Of a stretch of DNA of 64,000 nt, positions 57,524 to 64,000 are shown in pieces; the first letter of the stretch is position 1, and each line of letters begins with the position of its first letter. The DNA lies in the NCBI GenBank assembly GCA_018333515.1, contig JAGXSZ010000040.1, forward strand, positions 1 through 64,000, given 5' to 3'. This DNA comes from Actinomycetota bacterium (GTDB taxonomy: Bacteria > Actinomycetota > Aquicultoria > Aquicultorales > Aquicultoraceae). The translations under genes and the position numbers were made by a program. A model generated the notes under the pieces. It made no database searches and was not told the DNA's origin. It saw only the letters and a program-made list of their open reading frames with translations.

Positions 57524-60500
57524 ATGGAACCATTCAATCGACAACATCTCGTGTATTGCCTTTCCATCCAAATGTCAGAGCCCGCAACACCCGAAAGAGA
57601 AGCCGGCGAAGCGGTGCTGGCGAGACAAGATCGTCTCAATGTGATCCTCGCCGAGCATCTCAAACCCCACATTCACAACCTTCGACTTTCGGATATCTTT
57701 GTAAAATTCACCGGCAACGGTTTCATGCTCATGACCGACAGGTCCGAGCGCGTACGCGCGCTCAGTTGTCTAGGCGTGATTCTAGCCAATAATTTTAACG
57801 ATGAGGTGGCGCGGGCTTACGGGATCGCGCAAAATCGGCTCCCGGCGCTCCGTATCAGCCTCTTCTCCGGTCACGACCGTCGCATCGAAATGCCGGACGG
57901 TAAGCGGGAATGGGTCGGCCATAGTCTTCGCAAAGCAGCCGGCTTGGCGATGTTCCCACACACCGACAGAGTGCTCGTCGACGACTCGGTACTCAGCCTG
58001 GTTAGGGACGAATTCAAGATTGAAAGATTCGACGCCGCGCCGGTCATGGATGCGGGTTCAGATACCGAGGCCGCCGCACTATTGTCGATCCTGGGCGAAA
58101 TCGTCTTGGAGTCTGTCGTCGAGAGCGGCACTCCCGAGTGCTACATGTATACTCTTAACGCGCTCGGCAGGACGGAGGATGCCGGCTATGTCGCCCAGGC
58201 GGTCGCGAGCCGCCTCACTGGTGACGCCCGCGGCGGAGAAGCGGCGGTTGAAGCATCCGAACAAGGCTCGGCGCTGAAAGATGCTCAGGGTTGGGGTAGG
58301 TTGCTTTCGAGCCTGACGGATTATCCGACCGCCAACGCGTTTTTTCTCAAAGCAAAGGCCGCCGGCGTACAGCCGACGGCGGATATATATAACATACTTG
58401 TCGCGTTGGCGCCCGATTTCGGTACCGCCAAATCTCTCGTTGAGGAGATGGAGCGCGAGGGGATAGAGCCCGATGTTACCATTTACAATGCGCTCGTCGC
58501 TAAAGCACCGGACCATGAGACCGCCGTCGCGCTGCTCTCGTCGATGCGGGAAGCAGGGCTCGTACCGGGCGCCCCTATATATGATGCGATGATCGCCAAA
58601 TCCGATTACGCAAAGGCCAAATCTCTCGTTGAGGAGATGGAGCGCGAGGGGATAGAGCCGGATATTTCCACTTATGGGTTACTTATAGCGAAAGCACCCG
58701 ACTACGAGACGGCTAGGTATTGGCTGAGATCTCTCACTGAGGACGGGGGTCGGCTTAGCGCCCATATCTACGGAGCGCTCATCGCTAAGGCGCCCGATTT
58801 TGAGACGGGCAAGTTCTGGCTGGAGACGATGGAGCGAGACGGTTTGCAGCCGAATATCGCCGTCTTCAATAAACTAATACCCAAAGCTCCGGGCTATGAT
58901 ATTGTCCGCGCCCTGCTCGACTCGGTGCGGGCCGAGGGCATAAAGCTCAATATCGTCACATATAATATGCTGATATCTAAAGCCGTCGATTTCGATACCG
59001 CGAAATCTTGGCTCGACGCGATGGCGAGAGATAGCGTCAAACCGAATCTCGACACATATAACCGCCTGCTTAGTAAGAACATATCGTCTCAGCCTGCGGA
59101 GGAATTGCTGAAATGGTACTTATCGCAAGAGCATCACTCGGAGGAGCCTATCCAGACAGCGATGGCCACCTACCGGAAGTACGGGCGCGTCGACCGGTCG
59201 TTGCGCTTAGCTGTTGAATATCCGCATCTTCCGGTGGCCAAAAGGCTCATCCGGGAGATCATGGATGAGGTTTTCGCGTATCTTAACACGATCCGAGAGG
59301 AAGCCGTACCGCCTAGCGTTACCAGTTATAACACTATTATCTCGAAAGCACCGTATTTCGATACCGCAAAATCATGGCTGGATTCGATGCGCAAAAAGGG
59401 AATAAAACCCGATATCGACACGTATAATACCTTGATTAAGAAGGCCGCCGGTTTTGAAAGAGCGCAATCGCTTGTCGAGACGATGCGGGCTGACGGAGTC
59501 GAGCCGACTACCGATACATTCGGGACGCTCTTTGAAAAAGACCTCTCCACGGTTTCGGCCGATGAATTGATCCTATGGTACCGGGCGCAAGAGAGCCTTG
59601 CGGAAGAGCCGATAGAGACGGCTATCGTCTCTTTCAAACGGATTGGCCGTGTCGACCAAGCCTTGCGTCTGGCGCTGGATTACCCGCGTCTGGCGGCGGC
59701 TAAGAGACTTATCCGTGAGTATATGGCCGAGGTGCTTTCATATCTGGGGACGATTCGCCGTGAAGGCGTCAAACCCAACATCGTGACCTACACCTCGCTC
59801 ATCTCGAAAGCACCGTATTACGATATCGCGGTCGCGTGGTTGGAGACGATGCGCGCCAAGGGCGTCAAACCGAATGCCGTGACGTATAACACACTCATCT
59901 TCAAGGCGCCCGATTTTGAGACGGCCCAGGCCCTCCTCGACGAGATGCGTTCCGAGGCTATTGTCCCAAATGTTATAACATACAGTACGCTCATTTCGAA
60001 AACGGAAGAATACGAATCGGCCGCCGCCCTATTCGCGAGGATGGAGCAAGAAGAGGTTCAACCCAATACAATTACCTATAATGCGTTGATGCTCAAGTCT
60101 CCCGATTATGAAGTCGCTCGCTCTTGGCTCGAAAAGATGAAGACGGAGCATTCGAAGCCGGACGTGATTACCTTCAATACGCTGATATATAAGGCGCCCG
60201 ATTTTGAGACGGCTGAAACCAAGTTCAGGGAGATGGGAAAAGCGGGAATACAACCGAATATCGTCACGTATAACCGCTTATTCAGCAAGGACCTCTCGGC
60301 GAAACCGGCTGAAGAAATCATCGCTTGGTACTTGGAGCAACCGTACCACCCGGACGAACCATTGCAAGCGGCGATATCCGCTTATCGAAAGATGGGAAGA
60401 GTCGATCAGGCATTGCGCCTGACCCTCGACTATCCCCATCTTCAGGTCGCTCGCAAGTTGATGAGGGATCACGCCGTCGAAGCGACAGCCTATTTTGAAG

Positions 60501-60679
60501 ACCTGCTCGCACGGAACCCTGAGGACTCGAACGCCGCATATGCGCTGGGTCTGGTATTGATAGAGAGCGGCAACGCGCAAGCGGCGAAGCCGCATTTGTT
60601 GAGGGCCATCACTTGCGCCAAGTCCGACTCCCAAAGGAAAGCCATAGAATCGCTTGTCGGAGGACTTTCCCGGGGATAA
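57524..60679 (+). CDS. degenerate class III cyclase-like domain fused to a pentatricopeptide-type (PPR) repeat array
   Basis: A 1051-residue soluble protein. Residues about 1-190 resemble a class III nucleotide cyclase domain (HLVYCLSIQMSEP, FVKFTGNGFMLMTDR, ALRISLFSGHDRRIE, GHSLRKAAGLA, RVLVDDSVL), but both metal aspartates appear lost (Ser in YCLS; GNG for GDG). From about 255 a solenoid of roughly 18 repeats begins, of the form TYNTLIxKAPDFETAxxWLEEM plus R.xGVKPN. The period is 32 residues, three fewer than canonical PPR. Three 85-residue modules (near 510, 663, 913; SKDLS..PAEELIxWY...GRVDQALRLxLDYPHL) split the array. A TPR-like cap ends it. ATG 57524 follows GGGAGG. PPR proteins are rare in bacteria; RNA binding is inferred. 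Confidence 0.85.
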   Translation: MEPFNRQHLVYCLSIQMSEPATPEREAGEAVLARQDRLNVILAEHLKPHIHNLRLSDIFVKFTGNGFMLMTDRSERVRALSCLGVILANNFNDEVARAYGIAQNRLPALRISLFSGHDRRIEMPDGKREWVGHSLRKAAGLAMFPHTDRVLVDDSVLSLVRDEFKIERFDAAPVMDAGSDTEAAALLSILGEIVLESVVESGTPECYMYTLNALGRTEDAGYVAQAVASRLTGDARGGEAAVEASEQGSALKDAQGWGRLLSSLTDYPTANAFFLKAKAAGVQPTADIYNILVALAPDFGTAKSLVEEMEREGIEPDVTIYNALVAKAPDHETAVALLSSMREAGLVPGAPIYDAMIAKSDYAKAKSLVEEMEREGIEPDISTYGLLIAKAPDYETARYWLRSLTEDGGRLSAHIYGALIAKAPDFETGKFWLETMERDGLQPNIAVFNKLIPKAPGYDIVRALLDSVRAEGIKLNIVTYNMLISKAVDFDTAKSWLDAMARDSVKPNLDTYNRLLSKNISSQPAEELLKWYLSQEHHSEEPIQTAMATYRKYGRVDRSLRLAVEYPHLPVAKRLIREIMDEVFAYLNTIREEAVPPSVTSYNTIISKAPYFDTAKSWLDSMRKKGIKPDIDTYNTLIKKAAGFERAQSLVETMRADGVEPTTDTFGTLFEKDLSTVSADELILWYRAQESLAEEPIETAIVSFKRIGRVDQALRLALDYPRLAAAKRLIREYMAEVLSYLGTIRREGVKPNIVTYTSLISKAPYYDIAVAWLETMRAKGVKPNAVTYNTLIFKAPDFETAQALLDEMRSEAIVPNVITYSTLISKTEEYESAAALFARMEQEEVQPNTITYNALMLKSPDYEVARSWLEKMKTEHSKPDVITFNTLIYKAPDFETAETKFREMGKAGIQPNIVTYNRLFSKDLSAKPAEEIIAWYLEQPYHPDEPLQAAISAYRKMGRVDQALRLTLDYPHLQVARKLMRDHAVEATAYFEDLLARNPEDSNAAYALGLVLIESGNAQAAKPHLLRAITCAKSDSQRKAIESLVGGLSRG

Positions 60680-60710
60680 TATCGGCTGGATAAGAAAATT
60701 CCATATTCAG

Positions 60711-60738
60711 AAAAAGCCGGCGATCGAGCCGGCTTTTT
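60711..60738 (+). terminator. rho-independent terminator after the cyclase-PPR gene
   Basis: Perfect 10-bp stem AAAAAGCCGG / CCGGCTTTTT, 8-base loop. The downstream chemoreceptor therefore has its own transcript. Confidence 0.92.
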
Positions 60739-60929
60739 GGTTCGCGCACAAAATGTTCAGCTAATCTCCGACGACAAGAGTGTATAAGAAAAATGCTATG
60801 AAACGCTCATATATTCCGCCAACACGACGATACAATATCTCGAAAAGGTAAGTAAGAAGCTAAAAGAAGCTAAAGCAAGCGAGTACATGTGTAGTCTTAA
60901 AGCTAGTTAATTGAAAGGGGTTAAGAAAC

Positions 60930-62468
60930 GTGAAATCAAATCTAAGTATTTCTAAGAAACTGTATCTGGCTTTTGGGGCGATTATCGCGCTTATGGTTAT
61001 TATGAGTGTTGTCATCAATATAACCAACTCCAACCTGGTACGGGCAAATAAGGAGATTATAAAGGAAACTGAATTTGAAAGTCAGACGAAAACCTACCAG
61101 AAGCAACACGTTGATTGGATAAACGCTCTATCGAATCACATTCTGATTGGCGGTGAGTTTAAGAAAACACTCAATCCGCAGGAGTGCGATTTCGGCAAAT
61201 GGTATTACAGCTACATCGAATCAGCGGAGTTTAAGGCGGAATCGCCTGAAACACAGCGTATCCTGAAAGAACTCGAAGAACCGCACAGAAAACTTCATGA
61301 AGGAGGTGCCGGTGTTACCAGCGAGCTTCAGCAGGGCCGCAAAGCAAACGCTGTAAAGTACTACGAAGAAAACACATTGCCGACAATTACCCAACTTGAC
61401 GGTATTTACAATGAACTCGTTAAAACCTTATATGAAAAAGTCGAACAACACAAAGCGGACGCACAAAAAAGCGAACGCGCCGGCAACCTGCTTATTATCG
61501 TCTTGACCGTAATGGGAGCGCTCGTTGGAGTCGCGGTCGCTTATTTATTGACGCGTAGCACTCTTTCAATGGTCGGCAAGGTCGTTGAGGCATCGGAAAA
61601 CGTTGCTAACGCCTCCGACCAGATCTCAGCCGGCAACCAGGAACTCTCACAAAGGACACAAGAACAAGCATCGGCCCTGGAAGAAACGGCCGCAACCATT
61701 GAAGAGATGTCCGCGACGGTTAAGACCAACGCTGAAAGCGCTCGTCGTGCGAGCACGTTGGCGGTTGACGCGGCTGCGTTGGCGCAAAACGGCGGCGCTG
61801 TCGTCGAAGATACAATGGCATCCATGGGCGAGGTGACCGGGGCCAGCAAGAAGATCGCGGACATTATAAACGTGATAAATGAGATTGCGTTCCAGACCAA
61901 CCTCCTAGCCTTGAACGCGGCGGTCGAAGCGGCGCGCGCCGGCGAGCAAGGAAAGGGTTTTGCGGTTGTCGCAGGCGAGGTTAGGAATCTTGCTCAACGA
62001 AGCGCTGAAGCCGCAAAAGAGATACAGAATTTAATCCAGGATAGCGCTGAAAAGGTAGATAAAGGCAACAAGCTGGCAGAGAAATCCGGCGAGACCTTGC
62101 TGGAAATAATTTCTTCGATTAAAGAGGTCGCCGAAACCGTAACGGAAATCGCTTCGGCATCACAAGAACAGGCAACCGGCATCGACCAGGTAAATAAAGC
62201 CGTTTCCATGATGGATGACGTGGTTCAGAACAACAGCACGTTGGTCGAAGAGGCGGCCGCGGCATCTCAGTCGTTGGCGATGGAGGCCGAGGAACTTAAG
62301 AATCTCATGGCGTCGTTTAGCGGTACGAACGCGCTTGCGAAAGAGCACAAGAACAGGAGTCTTGCGACAGTCACACGCATTATCCCAAGGCAACCCGCAC
62401 GCCTTAAAGCGAAGGCCGCCGGCGCGGAGGAACTCAGCGCGGCATCCGATGATTTCGACGAGTTTTAA
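60930..62468 (+). CDS. methyl-accepting chemotaxis protein with CZB-like sensor domain
   Basis: A 512-residue membrane receptor. TM1 is near residues 10-30 ([18 protein letters not shown]); between it and TM2 (about 188-212) the sensor part has [16 protein letters not shown], then ECDFGKWYY and [10 protein letters not shown]. These His/Cys positions match the chemoreceptor zinc-binding (CZB) domain, here apparently outside the membrane rather than C-terminal. The signalling hairpin tip is [20 protein letters not shown], intact. No C-terminal CheR-binding pentapeptide. GTG start 60930 after AAAGGGG. Zn or redox-linked sensing is inferred. Confidence 0.9.
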   Translation: MKSNLSISKKLYLAFGAIIALMVIMSVVINITNSNLVRANKEIIKETEFESQTKTYQKQHVDWINALSNHILIGGEFKKTLNPQECDFGKWYYSYIESAEFKAESPETQRILKELEEPHRKLHEGGAGVTSELQQGRKANAVKYYEENTLPTITQLDGIYNELVKTLYEKVEQHKADAQKSERAGNLLIIVLTVMGALVGVAVAYLLTRSTLSMVGKVVEASENVANASDQISAGNQELSQRTQEQASALEETAATIEEMSATVKTNAESARRASTLAVDAAALAQNGGAVVEDTMASMGEVTGASKKIADIINVINEIAFQTNLLALNAAVEAARAGEQGKGFAVVAGEVRNLAQRSAEAAKEIQNLIQDSAEKVDKGNKLAEKSGETLLEIISSIKEVAETVTEIASASQEQATGIDQVNKAVSMMDDVVQNNSTLVEEAAAASQSLAMEAEELKNLMASFSGTNALAKEHKNRSLATVTRIIPRQPARLKAKAAGAEELSAASDDFDEF

Positions 62469-62665
62469 GGGAGATGGTTGACATGAGCAGTATGATGCAT
62501 GTGTCCCGCCGAAACCGAATTACGTATCCCCGTCCGCAAAAACAATTAGTCCTGAAATAGCCATAAAGCCGTTTATCGTGCAGCCGATATATAATTCGAT
62601 ATTTATAGTATGGATTGATGCAGGCTTAAAACCTTGTCCAAAGATAAGGATAGGTAGTGTGCGAA

Positions 62666-64000
62666 ATGAGTGAGATTTGCTTTGTTGAAGAGCTGACAAC
62701 CACATTAAATGGAGATCACAAAGACGATAAAGACCCCCTCGGCGATTACATGAATCCGTTGGCTTTAATCGTAGAAGAGTACGAGGGAATGTTGGGCAAG
62801 TATAAAACGATTGTTTCTATGGCCGGCGGAAAGCTCGTCGAAGTGCAGGGCCTCACAGAGACGGCGTTTTTGAAGATCGGTGTAAGCCTACCCGACATCA
62901 ACGCGGCGCTTCGCACTACAGAGGGTGAGGCGAATGGGCTAAGTCGATATTTCAAAAGAGAGAGCGGTCTTCTCCCGCAAGAAGGTTCTGAAAAGAACAG
63001 CGATCTAAATAAATTGCGACACGCCGCGGATTACCTCATTAGGGTCGTAAGCGATCAGGGTGACGCGTTTCAAAAAATGAGTGAATTGATGACGCGTATA
63101 GATAATCTCAAATCGTCGATCGAGAGTATTCGCGATTTCGCGGCCGAGATAGAGATGCTCTCGCTCAATGCGGCGATTGTCGCTATTAAGGCGGGCGACG
63201 CGGGACGCACGCTAAATCCGATAACGAATGAGTTAAAGAAGATGGCTAATGCGGCTATCGCTCTTATCGATGATATTGTAAATACTTCGGAAGCGCTCGC
63301 CGAAAAATACAACTTGTTCCAGGAGATAAGCGAGAAACAGACCTCGCTCTGCAAGTCCGATGTTCGGCAAATAAGCGGCAATCTTAAACAAAAACATGAA
63401 GGGCTCCAAGAGAATATCGTAAAACTTGTCGTACGTCTCGATGGGATCAACGGAGCGGTAAACCGGTCCTTGCAAGCTATACGCGAGATCATGAACGAGT
63501 TGCAGGTGCAGGATATCCTTACACAATGCACGGACCATGTGCGCAGGTCTCTTGAGGAGGCAACCAACGGTGAGTTCGGACAGGTCGACGAAAACGCGGG
63601 CGCGGCGGGCGCCGAACATCTGCTCGATATAGTCTCGTTCCAGGAAAGCGTGCCGCTGCTCTGCATTCAGCTGCTGGACGACATCGATATGCGACTCGAC
63701 GCTACGGTGCGAGAGCTGGAGGACAAGTTCAAAATAATACAAAAGCTGTTGCTCGACGCGGAAGTCGTGAATCAAACCGGCGATGGCGACTCAAAGGATA
63801 AATACTTAAGCGATGTCGATGAATCGTTCCAGGGTGTCGAGGATGCCGTTATATGTACGGCATCCATGATGCAAAATGCGGCAAACAGTTGGGAGCAATT
63901 GTGGTTCACGGCTGTGGGTCTTTCCGAAATGCTCGAAATTCTTGAGAGACAGTTTAGGCGCTTAAAGAGGGCCACCAATTTTCATCTAATAAACATTCCT
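62666..64000 (+). CDS. soluble chemoreceptor-like signalling protein (partial)
   Basis: An open frame from ATG 62666 runs to the window edge (445 codons). It has no membrane segment. The middle (FAAEIEMLSLNAAIVAIKAG, then DAGRTLNPITNELKKMANAA) resembles the tip of an MCP signalling hairpin, but with KAGDAGRTL in place of RAGEQGKGF. Long flanking helices suggest a coiled-coil dimer. A later stretch (REIMNELQVQDILTQCTDHV) is reminiscent of chemotaxis-associated DUF regions. It may be a cytosolic receptor or adaptor working with the preceding MCP. The SD is weak (GTAGTGTGCGAA). Confidence 0.75.
   Translation, partial: MSEICFVEELTTTLNGDHKDDKDPLGDYMNPLALIVEEYEGMLGKYKTIVSMAGGKLVEVQGLTETAFLKIGVSLPDINAALRTTEGEANGLSRYFKRESGLLPQEGSEKNSDLNKLRHAADYLIRVVSDQGDAFQKMSELMTRIDNLKSSIESIRDFAAEIEMLSLNAAIVAIKAGDAGRTLNPITNELKKMANAAIALIDDIVNTSEALAEKYNLFQEISEKQTSLCKSDVRQISGNLKQKHEGLQENIVKLVVRLDGINGAVNRSLQAIREIMNELQVQDILTQCTDHVRRSLEEATNGEFGQVDENAGAAGAEHLLDIVSFQESVPLLCIQLLDDIDMRLDATVRELEDKFKIIQKLLLDAEVVNQTGDGDSKDKYLSDVDESFQGVEDAVICTASMMQNAANSWEQLWFTAVGLSEMLEILERQFRRLKRATNFHLINIP

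Noticed and set aside
62483-62560. Short frame after the chemoreceptor (MSSMMHVSRRNR...)
   Set aside because: About 25 codons with no family or conserved look; likely chance.

Overview
The window looks like a chromosome segment of a deep-branching, probably anaerobic actinobacterium. The strongest clue is the block mihF-gmk-rpoZ-coaBC-metK-priA-def-fmt-rsmB, which opens with an actinobacterial-type integration host factor. A YggT-DivIVA-YggU cluster at the left end fits the same picture. Two chemoreceptor-type proteins suggest a motile or signalling cell. The lineage is inferred from gene order and families, not from a tree.

Layout. 1-7.5 kb: YggT end, DivIVA, YggU, ileS, a DksA/TraR-like protein, lspA, lgt and rluD. 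7.5-12 kb: speD and speB (polyamines), a RecB-like nuclease and a membrane-anchored metallopeptidase. 12-22.3 kb: a PyrR-attenuated operon pyrR-pyrB-pyrC-carA-carB-pyrK-pyrD-pyrF, holding de novo UMP synthesis except pyrE. 22.9-33.1 kb: the mihF to rsmB block, with a SAM-I riboswitch before metK. 33.2-38.9 kb: rpe, an FMN riboswitch and ribD-ribE-ribBA-ribH, then a cupin. 39-41 kb: an Rrf2 regulator and gltX.

41.16-47.2 kb is an AT-richer island starting at tRNA-Gln(CTG). A serine recombinase fragment ends inside the tRNA gene and is fused by an apparent deletion to a truncated HUH replication protein. Beyond lie hypothetical genes, a translationally coupled GIY-YIG-like/Mrr-like pair (candidate restriction or defence module), a DUF433/DUF5615 toxin-antitoxin pair, a frameshifted Phd-type antitoxin and several palindromic or dispersed repeats.

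47.5-57.2 kb: an ACR3-like transporter, two cold-shock genes with near-identical promoters and SD-masking leader hairpins, a rhodanese-like lipoprotein, typA, an HD-GYP protein and a large S-layer-homology surface protein. 57.5-64 kb: the most unusual gene, a 1051-residue protein with a degenerate class III cyclase-like domain followed by about 18 pentatricopeptide-like repeats of 32 residues, broken up by three copies of a longer module. Next come a chemoreceptor with a CZB-like domain and a soluble chemoreceptor-like protein running off the window.

Most house-keeping genes here sit in tight same-strand operons with standard start signals. Novelty concentrates in the tRNA-Gln island, the paired cold-shock leaders and the cyclase-PPR fusion.
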